40,231 nucleotides of DNA from Pantoea conspicua. GTDB lineage: Bacteria > Pseudomonadota > Gammaproteobacteria > Enterobacterales > Enterobacteriaceae. Position numbers and translations under genes: made by a program. The DNA lies in NCBI RefSeq assembly GCF_002095315.1, contig NZ_MLFN01000039.1:1-40231 (forward strand), written 5' to 3'. Position 1 is the first letter of the stretch, and each line of letters begins with the position of its first letter. A model generated the notes under the pieces. It saw only the letters and a list, made by a program, of their open reading frames with translations. It ran no database searches and was not told where the DNA came from. Positions 28,392 to 38,039 of the stretch are shown piece after piece.

Positions 28392-30062
28392 ATGTTAACG
28401 AAAATCCGCGTTGTCACCAGCCTGTTGCTGGTATTGCTGATGTTTGGGCTGTTACAGGCCTTTTCCGGCTCCGTTTTTTATTCTGCCCTCAGCCACGACA
28501 AACAAAGTTTTGCCGTTTCGCAGCTGGCGATGCAGAACACTCAGGCGCTCAATGATGCCTATTTGAGTCTTAACCAGAGCCGGGTATTACTGACCCGCAT
28601 TCAGCTGCGTTTTGCCACCAGTAAACTGGAAGGTAAAGACGCGGACGTTGCCGGACTGTTTGACGACAGCAAAGCCTTTCAGCAGGCGGCCGCCGGTTAT
28701 TACAAAGTCTTCAAGGAGACGCCTGATACCCCTGGGCAAAATCTGCAGCTGAATGATCAGCTGGATCAGCGCTACAGCGCCTATGCCACGGCGCTGAATG
28801 ATCTGCAGACCGCGCTGCAGGCGAACGATCTGGCGGCCGCCGCAAAAGCCCCGGTGGCGCCCAGCCAGAGTGCATTTCTGAAGCTCTATACCGACTGGCG
28901 TACCGATCAGAACCGACTGACTACGCTCGGCGTTGAAGAGAACAGCGCAGCGTACAGCCGGATGATGTGGATACTCTGCACCCTGATGGCCATTGTGGCC
29001 GCGGTGATTATTCTCTGCTGGTTTGGTCTGCGTAAGGTGCTGATTACCCCGCTGAACAGCAACATCACCCATATTCAGCACATCGCGCAGGGCGATTTAA
29101 CCCAGCCGATTGTGGTTGAAGGCCGTAATGAGATGAGCCAGCTGGCGGCCAGTCTGCATGATATGCAGCAATCCCTGGTGCGCACGGTGAGTAACGTGCG
29201 CGAAGGGTCCGATGCCATTTTTACCGGTGCCAGCGAAATCTCTGCCGGCAACAATGATCTCTCTGCTCGTACTGAACAGCAGGCTGCCTCACTGGAACAG
29301 ACCGCCGCCAGCATGGAGCAACTGACCGCCACGGTGAAGCAAAACGCAGACAATGCGCGTCAGGCGTCGCAGCTGGCGCTGACCGCGTCAGAAACCGCGC
29401 AGAAGGGCGGCAATGTGGTGGATGGCGTGGTCAAAACCATGCGCGACATCGCGGGCAGCTCGAAGAAAATTGCTGATATCACCAGCGTGATTGACGGCAT
29501 CGCTTTCCAGACCAACATCCTGGCGCTTAACGCCGCGGTGGAAGCGGCGCGGGCTGGCGAACAGGGGCGCGGTTTTGCGGTGGTGGCAGGTGAAGTACGT
29601 AATCTGGCCCAGCGCAGCGCCCAGGCTGCCAAAGAGATCAAGGGACTGATTGAAGACTCAGTTAACCGGGTTAACACCGGCTCCCAGCTGGTGGGTACCG
29701 CCGGTGAAACCATGAGCGATATCGTCAGTGCGGTGACCCGCGTCACCGACATCATGGGCGAGATCGCCTCGGCGTCGGATGAGCAGAGTCGCGGTATTGA
29801 CCAGGTGGGTCAGGCTGTCACCGAAATGGATCGGGTGACTCAGCAGAACGCCTCGCTGGTGGAAGAGTCAGCGGCGGCTGCAGCCTCACTGGAAGATCAG
29901 GCCAGCCGCCTCAGCCAGTCAGTGGCGGTATTTAAGATCCAGCGCGCGGCTGGCGGACAGACGCTGACGAAGCATCTGCCGATTGCCGCGCCGGTGACCG
30001 CTCTGGCACCGCGTAAAGCGCTGACCGCGCCGGTCAGCGATACCCACTGGGAAACCTTCTGA
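28392..30062 (+). CDS. Methyl-accepting chemotaxis protein 1 (Tar/Tsr family, tether HWETF)
   Basis: 556-residue chemoreceptor from ATG 28392 (AGGG upstream): TM1 (about 8-30), periplasmic four-helix bundle, TM2 (about 192-212), HAMP (PLNSNITHIQHIAQGDLTQPI), methylation helices and the conserved tip ([26 protein letters not shown] region). Ligand-pocket Arg64, Arg69 and Arg73 of Tar/Tsr are kept (SRVLLTRIQLR), but the QPTQ contact loop is replaced by APSQ, so the ligand probably differs from serine or aspartate. It ends in HWETF, one change from the NWETF tether that recruits CheR and CheB. The longer frame start at 28356 is not supported. Confidence 0.93.
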   Translation: MLTKIRVVTSLLLVLLMFGLLQAFSGSVFYSALSHDKQSFAVSQLAMQNTQALNDAYLSLNQSRVLLTRIQLRFATSKLEGKDADVAGLFDDSKAFQQAAAGYYKVFKETPDTPGQNLQLNDQLDQRYSAYATALNDLQTALQANDLAAAAKAPVAPSQSAFLKLYTDWRTDQNRLTTLGVEENSAAYSRMMWILCTLMAIVAAVIILCWFGLRKVLITPLNSNITHIQHIAQGDLTQPIVVEGRNEMSQLAASLHDMQQSLVRTVSNVREGSDAIFTGASEISAGNNDLSARTEQQAASLEQTAASMEQLTATVKQNADNARQASQLALTASETAQKGGNVVDGVVKTMRDIAGSSKKIADITSVIDGIAFQTNILALNAAVEAARAGEQGRGFAVVAGEVRNLAQRSAQAAKEIKGLIEDSVNRVNTGSQLVGTAGETMSDIVSAVTRVTDIMGEIASASDEQSRGIDQVGQAVTEMDRVTQQNASLVEESAAAAASLEDQASRLSQSVAVFKIQRAAGGQTLTKHLPIAAPVTALAPRKALTAPVSDTHWETF

Positions 30063-30068
30063 TCGATC

Positions 30069-30100
30069 GCACGCCCCGTCTGCATCCAGCCGGGGCGTGC
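30069..30100 (+). other. Stable hairpin after receptor 1
   Basis: GCACGCCCCG (30069-30078) pairs perfectly with CGGGGCGTGC (30091-30100), loop of 12. It starts 7 bases after the stop codon; no U-tract. Confidence 0.6.
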
Positions 30101-30204
30101 GCCTGCGCATAACCCCTCCAGCCTGACTAAAGCCAAACCCGCCTCCCGATATCGATATCATTAATTACAAAAGCCGGTTGTGGCTGAAAATTGGCTGAAA
30201 CCGT

Positions 30205-30231
30205 TAACACATCGCGCCAGAGCGCCGATAT
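30205..30231 (+). promoter_or_regulatory. Sigma-28 type promoter of the second receptor gene
   Basis: -35 TAACACAT (30205-30212), 11-base spacer, -10 GCCGATAT (30224-30231), the latter 7 of 8 to consensus. The gene starts 36 bases downstream. Confidence 0.65.
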
Positions 30232-30267
30232 AGCCGCTGCACCTTAATCAACCTGCAGGGGAACAAG

Positions 30268-31830
30268 ATGTTAAAAAAAATAAAAGTGGTCACCAGTTTA
30301 ATCGCAGTACTGGTGATCTTTGGCGCGCTCCAGCTGCTGTCCGGTAGCCTGTTCTGGTCGGCGCTGAATAAAGACAAAGCGGCTTTTGCGCTGTCGCAAG
30401 TTTCCAATCGCAACGTCACGGCGATGACCGACGCCTATATTGCGCTGAACAACAGTCGCACCACTCTGAATCGCGCCATGCTGCGGTTGCAGACCAGCAT
30501 GGCCTCGCAGATAAACGGCGGCCAGCTTGATGACCTGATGAACAAAGCCAACGGACAATTAGCCGAGGCCGAGCGTCACTTCCGGATCTACTACAACCTG
30601 CCCGCTACGGCAGGTCTTGATGTGACGCTGCGCGACCGGCTGGAAGCAGATTACGCCAGTTACGACAACGGCCTGAAAGCGATGGTGAAAAGTCTGCAGG
30701 CGCGCGATCTGGAAGGGATGTTTAAACAGAATATCGAACAGAAACAGGTGGCGATGCAGGGCAGCTATAGTGAGTGGCGCGCCCGGCAAACCGCGCTGTC
30801 TGAACAGGGCATCGCCCAAAACCAGCAGGCCTTTAACCAGATGATGTGGCTGCTTGGGGTGATTGCCGTGTCGGTACTGGGGGTGATTGTCGCCTGCTGG
30901 TTCGGCCTGCGGCAGGTGTTAATTCAGCCGCTGCAACAGCTGCTGGCACATATCCGCTCCATCGCCTCCGGCGATCTGACTCAGCCGATCCACGTGGAAG
31001 GGCGCAATGAAATGAGCCAGCTGGCGATCGGCATCCAGGAAATGCAGCAGTCGCTGGTGATGACCGTCAGCAACGTGCGTGACGGCTCTGACGCCATCTT
31101 TACCGGTGCCAGCGAGATTGCCGCCGGCAATAACGACCTCTCCGCCCGTACCGAAGAGCAGGCCGCCTCGCTGGAGCAGACCGCTGCCAGTATGGAGCAG
31201 CTGACTGCCACCGTTAAGCAGAACGCAGACAATGCGCGTCAGGCGTCGCAGCTGGCGCTGACGGCATCAGAAACCGCGCAGCAGGGCGGCAAAGTGGTGG
31301 ACGGCGTGGTCAGCACCATGAAAGAGATCGCCGGCAGTTCGAAGAAGATTGCCGACATTATCAGCGTCATTGACGGCATTGCCTTCCAGACCAACATCCT
31401 GGCGCTCAACGCCGCGGTGGAAGCGGCGCGGGCCGGTGAGCAGGGTCGCGGTTTTGCGGTGGTGGCCGGTGAAGTACGCAACCTGGCGCAGCGCAGCGCC
31501 CAGGCGGCGAAAGAGATCAAAGGGTTGATCGAGGATTCGGTGGCGCGCGTTAACAGCGGTTCGCTGCAGGTCGAAAGCGCAGGCAGCACCATGAACGACA
31601 TCGTTGGCGCGGTCACCCGCGTGACCGACATCATGGGGGAGATCGCCTCTGCTTCCGATGAACAGAGCCGAGGCATCGAGCAGGTCGGTCAGGCGGTCAC
31701 TGAGATGGATCGCGTCACCCAGCAGAACGCCTCGCTGGTGGAGCAATCCGCCGCCGCCGCCGCCGCTCTGGAGCAGCAGGCCAGCGTCCTGACCCAGGCC
31801 GTCTCCGTTTTCAAGGTTACCCGCGTCTGA
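30268..31830 (+). CDS. Methyl-accepting chemotaxis protein 2 (no C-terminal tether)
   Basis: 520-residue receptor of the same architecture: TM1 about 8-30, periplasmic bundle with Arg64/Asn68/Arg69/Arg73 ([11 protein letters not shown]), TM2 about 191-212, HAMP ([21 protein letters not shown]), and a cytoplasmic domain nearly identical to its neighbours. The QPTQ loop is absent. The protein stops at SVFKVTRV and lacks the flexible tail with NWETF, like the low-abundance receptors Trg and Tap, so adaptation should depend on neighbouring tethered receptors. The ligand is unknown; a Tap/Trg-like role (dipeptide, sugar or binding-protein input) is possible. Confidence 0.92.
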   Translation: MLKKIKVVTSLIAVLVIFGALQLLSGSLFWSALNKDKAAFALSQVSNRNVTAMTDAYIALNNSRTTLNRAMLRLQTSMASQINGGQLDDLMNKANGQLAEAERHFRIYYNLPATAGLDVTLRDRLEADYASYDNGLKAMVKSLQARDLEGMFKQNIEQKQVAMQGSYSEWRARQTALSEQGIAQNQQAFNQMMWLLGVIAVSVLGVIVACWFGLRQVLIQPLQQLLAHIRSIASGDLTQPIHVEGRNEMSQLAIGIQEMQQSLVMTVSNVRDGSDAIFTGASEIAAGNNDLSARTEEQAASLEQTAASMEQLTATVKQNADNARQASQLALTASETAQQGGKVVDGVVSTMKEIAGSSKKIADIISVIDGIAFQTNILALNAAVEAARAGEQGRGFAVVAGEVRNLAQRSAQAAKEIKGLIEDSVARVNSGSLQVESAGSTMNDIVGAVTRVTDIMGEIASASDEQSRGIEQVGQAVTEMDRVTQQNASLVEQSAAAAAALEQQASVLTQAVSVFKVTRV

Positions 31831-31847
31831 TTTTCTCTCCTCTCCTC

Positions 31848-31875
31848 ATGGCGGCAGCGGTAAAGCCGCCGCCAT
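31848..31875 (+). other. Stable hairpin after receptor 2
   Basis: ATGGCGGC (31848-31855) pairs with GCCGCCAT (31868-31875). It lies immediately upstream of the sigma-28 promoter of the next gene; no U-tract follows. Confidence 0.5.
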
Positions 31876-31878
31876 GCA

Positions 31879-31905
31879 TAAAGTTCCCTTCAGATGCGCC
31901 GATAA
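31879..31905 (+). promoter_or_regulatory. Strong sigma-28 promoter of the Tsr-like receptor gene
   Basis: TAAAGTTC-N11-GCCGATAA matches the FliA consensus TAAAGTTT-N11-GCCGATAA at 15 of 16 positions with exact spacing, 32 bases before the ATG at 31938. Confidence 0.92.
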
Positions 31906-31937
31906 ACAGAAGCGAATCGCTAACCAATGAGGTGTGT

Positions 31938-33614
31938 ATGTTTAGTCGTGTACGTGTTGTTACCGGTCTGCTGTGCGTGCTGGCGCTGTTTGCGCTGCTG
32001 CAGCTGTTTTCCGGCGGAATGTTTTTCAAAACCGTCAGTTCAGATAAAGAGAATTTTGCCTATAACCAGCGGCTGAATACGCTGCAACAGGCGATGGGCA
32101 CCTCATGGGTTTCGCTGGTTCAGGCGCGCAACACCCTTAACCGCGCCGGTATCCGTTTTCTGCAGGATGCACAGATGTCCGGATCGGGCGCCACGGTGAA
32201 AGATCTGGTGGCTCTGGCGGGTGAGGAGCTGAAACAGGCTGAGCTGGGCTATCAAACCTTCAACGCTAACCTGTCAGAAAAAGGCAAAAATGCCGACAAC
32301 GTCAAAACGCTGCAGGCAAATTATCAGGCCTATCACGACGCACTGGCCGAACTGATGGTGTTCTTAAACAGCGGCAACTTTAAAGGCTTTGTTGACCAGC
32401 CAACACAGAGCTATCAGGACAAATTCCAGAAAGATTACAACGCCTGGCTGGAATACAACCAGGTGCTGGCGAAGCAGGGTGTGGATGCCAATGAAAAGGC
32501 TTATAGCCGCTCCATCACCATCGTGGTCGCGACGCTGGCCGTGACACTGCTGATGATTATTCTGGTGTGGAACGTGATGCGCCGTGTGCTGATCCGCCCG
32601 CTGCGTCAGAGCATCGAGCATATCCAGCATATTGCGCGCGGCGACCTGACTCAGCCCATCGATCTCTCGGTGCGTAACGAAATCGGCGAGTTGCTGGCTT
32701 CATTGCAGAACATGCAGCAGGAGCTGGCGCGCACCGTTCGTAGCGTGCGCGACGGATCGGACGCGATCTATACCGGCGCGAGCGAAATCGCTATCGGTAA
32801 CAACGACCTCTCCTCACGAACCGAACAGCAGGCCGCCTCACTGGAGCAGACCGCTGCCAGTATGGAGCAGCTGACCGCCACCGTGAAGCAGAACGCTGAG
32901 AACGCCCGTCAGGCCTCCAAGCTGGCGCTCAGCGCCTCTGAAACCGCGCAGCAGGGCGGCAAAGTGGTAGATGGCGTCGTGACCACCATGAAAGAGATTG
33001 CTGGCAGCTCGAAGAAGATTGCCGATATCACCAGCGTCATTGATGGCATCGCCTTCCAGACCAATATCCTGGCGCTGAACGCCGCGGTGGAAGCTGCCCG
33101 TGCCGGTGAACAGGGCCGCGGTTTTGCGGTGGTGGCGGGTGAAGTGCGCAGCCTGGCACAGCGCAGCGCCCAGGCGGCCAAAGAGATCAAAGGTCTGATT
33201 GAAGACTCGGTCAGCCGCGTCAATACCGGCTCGGTGCTGGTAGAGAGCGCAGGCGACACCATGAGCAACATCGTCAGTGCGGTCACGCGCGTCACCGACA
33301 TTATGGGCGAAATCGCCTCAGCGTCGGATGAGCAGAGCCGTGGCATTGATCAGGTCGGTCTGGCGGTGACTGAGATGGATCGCGTTACCCAACAGAACGC
33401 CTCGCTGGTGGAAGAGTCCGCTGCCGCCGCTGCCGCGCTGGAAGATCAGGCCAGCCATTTAAAACAAGCAGTCTCAGTGTTCAATATTGGTAAAGAATTT
33501 GTCGCCCAGGCCGTTAACAAGACAACGGCGACAAAAAACCTTGAGCTGGATGCGCCGTTAACCGTTGCCCGTCAGTCTGCGTCACGCAGCGACGACAACT
33601 GGGAAACCTTTTAA
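31938..33614 (+). CDS. tsr: Methyl-accepting chemotaxis protein 3, Tsr-like serine receptor
   Basis: 558 residues from ATG 31938 (GAGG 5 bases upstream); the longer frame from 31848 runs through the promoter. The periplasmic bundle carries [13 protein letters not shown] with Arg64, Asn68, Arg69 and Arg73, and the loop QPTQ places Thr156 exactly where Tsr binds serine. TM1 is about 8-30 and TM2 about 190-210; HAMP and the signalling tip are standard. The tail ends in NWETF, the consensus CheR/CheB tether, so this is the high-abundance type. In E. coli tsr is not in this operon; here it stands at the position of tar-tap. Serine as ligand is a strong inference from the residues. Confidence 0.93.
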   Translation: MFSRVRVVTGLLCVLALFALLQLFSGGMFFKTVSSDKENFAYNQRLNTLQQAMGTSWVSLVQARNTLNRAGIRFLQDAQMSGSGATVKDLVALAGEELKQAELGYQTFNANLSEKGKNADNVKTLQANYQAYHDALAELMVFLNSGNFKGFVDQPTQSYQDKFQKDYNAWLEYNQVLAKQGVDANEKAYSRSITIVVATLAVTLLMIILVWNVMRRVLIRPLRQSIEHIQHIARGDLTQPIDLSVRNEIGELLASLQNMQQELARTVRSVRDGSDAIYTGASEIAIGNNDLSSRTEQQAASLEQTAASMEQLTATVKQNAENARQASKLALSASETAQQGGKVVDGVVTTMKEIAGSSKKIADITSVIDGIAFQTNILALNAAVEAARAGEQGRGFAVVAGEVRSLAQRSAQAAKEIKGLIEDSVSRVNTGSVLVESAGDTMSNIVSAVTRVTDIMGEIASASDEQSRGIDQVGLAVTEMDRVTQQNASLVEESAAAAAALEDQASHLKQAVSVFNIGKEFVAQAVNKTTATKNLELDAPLTVARQSASRSDDNWETF

Positions 33615-33625
33615 TCGCCTGGAAG

Positions 33626-33651
33626 GCCCGACCGCAGTCTGGCGGTCGGGC
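33626..33651 (+). other. Stable hairpin between receptor 3 and cheR
   Basis: GCCCGACCGC (33626-33635) pairs perfectly with GCGGTCGGGC (33642-33651), six-base loop. No U-tract, so read-through into cheR is expected. Confidence 0.6.
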
Positions 33652-33697
33652 ATCGCAGCAGAAAGTTAATGTGTTTTAGTTCAGGCCAGGTGCAGAA

Positions 33698-34567
33698 ATG
33701 AAAAAATCGACGTTCGAGCAAAATGAGACGACAACGCTGCTGTCGCAAATGGTCCAGCGCTTACCGCTCTCGGATACGCATTTCCGGCGTATCAGCCAGC
33801 TGATCTATCAACGTGCCGGTATCGTGCTGGCCGATCACAAGCGCGAAATGGTTTACAACCGTCTGGTACGTCGTCTGCGCACGCTGAATATCGATGATTT
33901 TGGTCGTTACCTGGCGCTGCTGGAACACGATCCAAACAGTGCGGAATGGCAAGCGTTTATCAATGCGCTCACCACCAACCTGACCGCGTTTTTCCGCGAG
34001 GCGCACCACTTTCCGATCCTCGCGGAGCATGCGCGTAAACGTCAGGGCAATTTCAGCGTCTGGAGTACTGCCGCGTCTACCGGTGAAGAGCCTTACTCGA
34101 TTGCCATGACGCTGGCCGAAACGCTGGGGACCGGACCGGGTAAGTTCCAGGTCCACGCCAGTGACATCGACACCCAGGTGCTGGAAAAAGCGGTGGCGGG
34201 CGTCTACCGGCAGGAAGAGCTGCGTACGCTGTCACCGGCGCAACTGCAACGCTTCTTCCTGCGCGGCACCGGTCCACATGCTGGCATGGTGCGGGTACGT
34301 TCTGAACTGGCCAGCATGGTCAGTTATGCCCAGCTTAATCTGCTGGCCAATGACTGGGCGCTGCCTGGCCAGTTTGACGCCATTTTCTGCCGCAATGTGA
34401 TGATCTATTTCGATAAAGAGACGCAGGAGAAAATTCTGCGTCGGTTTGTTCCCTTGCTGAAGCCGGGCGGCATTCTGTTTGCCGGTCACTCAGAAAACTT
34501 CAGTCAGATCAGTAAAGAGTTCTGGCTGCGTGGGCAAACCGTCTATGGACTGACGAAGGAAAGATGA
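33698..34567 (+). CDS. cheR: cheR, chemoreceptor glutamate methyltransferase
   Basis: SAM-dependent O-methyltransferase that methylates receptor glutamates for adaptation. 289 residues: the N-terminal helical domain (about 20-90, [19 protein letters not shown]) and the SAM-binding domain with [29 protein letters not shown] and [13 protein letters not shown]. The beta-subdomain that binds the NWETF tail is expected in the middle, matching the tethers on two of the local receptors. It overlaps cheB by one base. Confidence 0.96.
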   Translation: MKKSTFEQNETTTLLSQMVQRLPLSDTHFRRISQLIYQRAGIVLADHKREMVYNRLVRRLRTLNIDDFGRYLALLEHDPNSAEWQAFINALTTNLTAFFREAHHFPILAEHARKRQGNFSVWSTAASTGEEPYSIAMTLAETLGTGPGKFQVHASDIDTQVLEKAVAGVYRQEELRTLSPAQLQRFFLRGTGPHAGMVRVRSELASMVSYAQLNLLANDWALPGQFDAIFCRNVMIYFDKETQEKILRRFVPLLKPGGILFAGHSENFSQISKEFWLRGQTVYGLTKER

Positions 34568-35616
34568 TGAGCAAAATCACCGTGATGTGCGTAGATGACT
34601 CTGCGCTGATGCGGCAACTGATGACGGAAATCATCAATAGCCATCCGGATATGGAGATGGTCGCAACCGCGCCCGATCCATTAGTCGCCCGCGATCTGAT
34701 TAAGCAGTTTAATCCGCAGGTGCTGACGCTGGATGTGGAAATGCCGCGCATGGATGGCCTCGACTTCCTCGAAAAACTGATGCGTTTACGGCCGATGCCG
34801 GTGGTGATGGTCTCATCGCTGACCGGTAAAGGCTCGGAAATTACCCTGCGGGCGCTGGAGCTGGGTGCGGTGGACTTTGTCACCAAACCACAACTCGGGA
34901 TTCGTGAAGGGATGCTGGCCTACAGCCAGATGATTGGTGACAAAATTCGTGCCGCAGCCCGTGCCCGTCTGCATAACCGGACGGCGATGCCGGTGCCGGT
35001 GACGCTGAAGGCGGGTCCGCTGCTGAGTAGCGAGAAGCTGATTGCGATTGGCTCCTCCACCGGCGGCACCGAGGCGATTCGACATGTGCTGCAGCCGCTG
35101 CCAGCCACCAGCCCGGCGCTGCTGATTACCCAGCATATGCCGCCAGGCTTTACCCGCTCTTTTGCTGAGCGGCTGAACAAGCTGTGTCAGATCACAGTGA
35201 AAGAGGCCGAAGACGGCGAGCGAATTCTGCCGGGACACGCCTACATTGCGCCGGGTGCGATGCACATGGAGCTGGGCCGTAGCGGTGCCAACTACGTGGT
35301 GAAACTGAACGAAGGACCACCAGTCAACCGGCACAAACCCTCTGTGGATGTGCTGTTTAAATCGGTGGCGATCAACGCCGGGCGCAATGCGGTCGGGGTG
35401 ATCCTGACTGGCATGGGCAACGACGGGGCCGCCGGGATGCTGGAAATGCATCGGGCAGGCGCCTGGACCATTGCCCAGAACGAAGCCAGTTGTGTGGTAT
35501 TTGGCATGCCGCGTGAGGCAATCGCCACAGGCGGTGTGAGTGAAGTCGTGGATTTAAGCAACATCAGCCAGCACATGCTGGCGAAAATTAGCGCCGGACA
35601 GGCATTGCGTATTTAA
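34567..35616 (+). CDS. cheB: cheB, receptor methylesterase/deamidase response regulator
   Basis: 349 residues, the same length as in E. coli. The receiver domain has phospho-acceptor Asp56 ([12 protein letters not shown]). The C-terminal esterase has the catalytic triad Ser164 (GSSTGGTE), His190 ([13 protein letters not shown]) and Asp286 ([10 protein letters not shown]). It removes methyl groups from, and deamidates, receptors when phosphorylated by CheA. ATG 34567 is preferred over 34564 because it sits 6 bases from the AAGGA at 34556-34560. Confidence 0.97.
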   Translation: MSKITVMCVDDSALMRQLMTEIINSHPDMEMVATAPDPLVARDLIKQFNPQVLTLDVEMPRMDGLDFLEKLMRLRPMPVVMVSSLTGKGSEITLRALELGAVDFVTKPQLGIREGMLAYSQMIGDKIRAAARARLHNRTAMPVPVTLKAGPLLSSEKLIAIGSSTGGTEAIRHVLQPLPATSPALLITQHMPPGFTRSFAERLNKLCQITVKEAEDGERILPGHAYIAPGAMHMELGRSGANYVVKLNEGPPVNRHKPSVDVLFKSVAINAGRNAVGVILTGMGNDGAAGMLEMHRAGAWTIAQNEASCVVFGMPREAIATGGVSEVVDLSNISQHMLAKISAGQALRI

Positions 35617-35618
35617 CA

Positions 35619-35635
35619 GGCCCGTCCTGCCGGGC
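35619..35635 (+). other. Small hairpin between cheB and cheY
   Basis: GCCCG (35620-35624) pairs with CGGGC (35631-35635) around a six-base loop, just after the cheB stop. It is the weakest of the junction hairpins in this operon. Confidence 0.3.
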
Positions 35636-35655
35636 GAGATAACACAGGAGTAGAT

Positions 35656-36045
35656 ATGGCTGATAAAAACATGCGCTTTTTGGTAGTAGACGACTTCAAT
35701 ACGATGCGTCGTATTGTGCGTAACCTGCTGAAAGAGCTGGGCTTCAACAACGTTGAAGAAGCAGAAGATGGCGTCGATGCGCTCTCAAAGCTGAAAGCGG
35801 GTGGTTTTGACTTCGTCATTTCCGACTGGAACATGCCGAACATGGATGGCCTGCAGCTGCTGCAAACCATCCGTGCCGATGCCGCAATGAGCAGCATGCC
35901 GGTACTGATGGTCACCGCGGAAGCGAAGAAAGAGAACATTATCGCTGCCGCTCAGGCTGGCGCCAGCGGATATGTCGTGAAACCGTTCACGGCGGCGACG
36001 CTGGAAGAAAAGCTGGGCAAAATTTTCGAAAAACTGGGCATGTAA
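35656..36045 (+). CDS. cheY: cheY, chemotaxis response regulator
   Basis: 129-residue single receiver domain. Phosphorylated CheY binds FliM/FliN at the motor and promotes clockwise rotation. All active-site residues are at E. coli numbers: Asp12, Asp13, phospho-acceptor Asp57 (ISDWNMP), Thr87 and Lys109 (YVVKPF). It ends 9 bases before cheZ. Confidence 0.98.
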   Translation: MADKNMRFLVVDDFNTMRRIVRNLLKELGFNNVEEAEDGVDALSKLKAGGFDFVISDWNMPNMDGLQLLQTIRADAAMSSMPVLMVTAEAKKENIIAAAQAGASGYVVKPFTAATLEEKLGKIFEKLGM

Positions 36046-36054
36046 GGAGATGTG

Positions 36055-36696
36055 ATGAGCGACCTTCCGAAACCAACTGAGGATGCCTCGGCACACGACA
36101 TCATTACCCGCATCGGCTCTCTGACGCGTATGCTGCGCGACAGCCTGCGCGAGCTGGGGCTGGATCAGGCAATTGCTGATGCGGCTGAAGCCATTCCCGA
36201 TGCCCGCGATCGTCTGGATTATGTGGTGCAGATGACGGCGCAGGCCGCCGACCGTGCGCTGAACTGCGTTGAAGCGGCACAACCGCATCAGGATAAGATG
36301 GAAGCCGGGGCAACCCAGCTGAAAGGGCGTTGGGACCAATGGTTTGAAAACCCAATTGAACTGGCCGATGCGCGTGAGTTGGTGACGGATACTCGCGAAT
36401 TTCTTGCTGCCGTGCCGGATCATACGTCCTTTACCAACAAGCAGCTGCTTGAAATCATGATGGCGCAGGATTTCCAGGACCTGACCGGTCAGGTGATCAA
36501 GCGCATGATGGATGTGATCCAGGAGATTGAGCGCCAGCTGTTAATGGTGCTGCTGGAGAACATGCCGGAAGTCAGTGCCGAGAAACGTCAGGAAGGCACC
36601 AGCCTGCTGAACGGTCCGCAGATCCACGCCGATGCACCTGGCGTGGTCGCGAACCAGGATCAGGTTGATGACCTGCTGGACAGCTTAGGGTTTTAA
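36055..36696 (+). CDS. cheZ: cheZ, CheY-P phosphatase
   Basis: Dephosphorylates CheY-P, ending the tumble signal. 213 residues (E. coli 214), forming a long four-helix-bundle dimer. The catalytic segment is [20 protein letters not shown] with Asp142 and Gln146, equivalent to E. coli 143 and 147. The C-terminal CheY-docking helix is [15 protein letters not shown] 36055, 5 bases from GGAG, is preferred over GTG 36052. Confidence 0.96.
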   Translation: MSDLPKPTEDASAHDIITRIGSLTRMLRDSLRELGLDQAIADAAEAIPDARDRLDYVVQMTAQAADRALNCVEAAQPHQDKMEAGATQLKGRWDQWFENPIELADARELVTDTREFLAAVPDHTSFTNKQLLEIMMAQDFQDLTGQVIKRMMDVIQEIERQLLMVLLENMPEVSAEKRQEGTSLLNGPQIHADAPGVVANQDQVDDLLDSLGF

Positions 36697-36705
36697 TCCG
36701 CAGAA

Positions 36706-36723
36706 GCCAGCCTGCGGGCTGGC
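36706..36723 (+). terminator. Hairpin after cheZ
   Basis: GCCAGCC (36706-36712) pairs with GGCTGGC (36717-36723) with a four-base loop, 10 bases after the cheZ stop. No T-run, so it may be a weak or Rho-assisted end of the chemotaxis operon. Confidence 0.45.
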
Positions 36724-36887
36724 AACACGGCTGCACCATTCTCTCGCAGGTCCACCAGACGGTGGGCCCGCTCTGCTTTACCCGACTCATCCGCCAAAGA
36801 ACGCCTGTTTTTCCCGTCTTATCTGCGCTTTAACCCCGCTCAAATTTGGCATTCTATGCTCAGAATTCCTGCCAACCGAGGTTTGTC

Positions 36888-38039
36888 GTGGCTGAAGAGA
36901 GCGACGAGGACAAAACAGAATCGCCCACCGCGCACCGGCTTGAAAAAGCGCGTGAGGATGGGCAGATCCCGCGATCGCGCGAGCTGACCTCATTACTGAT
37001 GCTGCTGGCTGGCATCATGATTCTGTGGATGGGCGGCACCATGATGGCGCATCGGCTGGCCAGCATGGTCGCCACCGGTTTGCGTTTCGATCACGGCATG
37101 GTGACCGACGATAAGATTATCATCAGCCACATCGGCAGCCTGATTGGTCAGGCACTGATGGCGCTGCTGCCGCTGATGGGTGGACTGGTGCTGGTCGCGA
37201 TTGCTGCGCCGATGCTGCTGGGCGGCATTGTGATCAGCGGCAAGTCGATCAAGGTCGACTTCACCAAGCTCAGTCCGATGGCCGGTTTCAAGCGCATGTT
37301 TGCCGCACAGGCCTGGACCGAACTGTTCAAAGGCATTCTCAAGACCGTGCTGGTGGGCGCGGTTGGCTGCTGGTACATCTATGCTCACTGGCCGGAGATG
37401 CTGCGTCTGATCAGCGAATCCCCGATCACCGCTCTGATACATGGCATGGATATGATCGCCATCTGCTGCACCCTGGTGATGCTGGGGCTGGTGCCGATGG
37501 TGGGTTACGACGTTTTCTGGCAGCTCTACAGCTATTACAAAAAGCTGCGCATGTCGCGTCAGGAAATCCGCGATGAGCACAAGCAGCAGGAGGGCGATCC
37601 GCACGTTAAAGGGCGTATTCGCCAGCAGATGCGCGCTGCCGCCCGCCGCCGCATGATGGCCGATGTGCCCAAGGCCGACGTCATCGTGACTAACCCGACG
37701 CACTATTCGGTGGCGCTGCAGTACAACGAGAAGAAGATGAGTGCGCCAAAGGTGATTGCCAAGGGCGCGGGCGAAATTGCCCTGCGAATTCGTGAACTGG
37801 GCGCGGAACACCGCATCCCGGTTCTGGAAGCACCGCCGCTGGCGCGTGCGTTATACCGACACACTGAAATTGGACAGCACATCCCCGGTGCGCTCTATGC
37901 GGCGGTGGCGGAAGTGCTGGCATGGGTCTGGCAGTCACGCCGCTGGAAGCGCGAAGGCGGCCTGATCCCAACCAAACCGAAAAACCTGCCGGTCCCGGCA
38001 GAGATGGACTTTGCAGGAGAGAGCAAAAACGATGGCTAA
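36888..38039 (+). CDS. flhB: flhB, flagellar type III export protein
   Basis: Inner-membrane component of the flagellar export gate and substrate-specificity switch. 383 residues from GTG 36888 (GAGG 6 bases upstream, N-terminus (V)AEESDEDKTESPT); E. coli has 382. Four membrane helices are followed by a cytoplasmic domain with the autocleavage motif NPTH at 269-272, as in the family. The frame open from 36846 has no support. A -10-like TATGCT at 36855-36860 with no good -35 fits an FlhDC-dependent class 2 promoter, though this is inference. It overlaps flhA by 8 bases. Confidence 0.95.
   Translation: MAEESDEDKTESPTAHRLEKAREDGQIPRSRELTSLLMLLAGIMILWMGGTMMAHRLASMVATGLRFDHGMVTDDKIIISHIGSLIGQALMALLPLMGGLVLVAIAAPMLLGGIVISGKSIKVDFTKLSPMAGFKRMFAAQAWTELFKGILKTVLVGAVGCWYIYAHWPEMLRLISESPITALIHGMDMIAICCTLVMLGLVPMVGYDVFWQLYSYYKKLRMSRQEIRDEHKQQEGDPHVKGRIRQQMRAAARRRMMADVPKADVIVTNPTHYSVALQYNEKKMSAPKVIAKGAGEIALRIRELGAEHRIPVLEAPPLARALYRHTEIGQHIPGALYAAVAEVLAWVWQSRRWKREGGLIPTKPKNLPVPAEMDFAGESKNDG

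Noticed and set aside
30128..30152. Second sigma-28-like pair (TAAAG and CCCGATAT) before receptor 2
   Set aside because: The spacing is 2 bases short of the usual value; the pair at 30205-30231 fits better.
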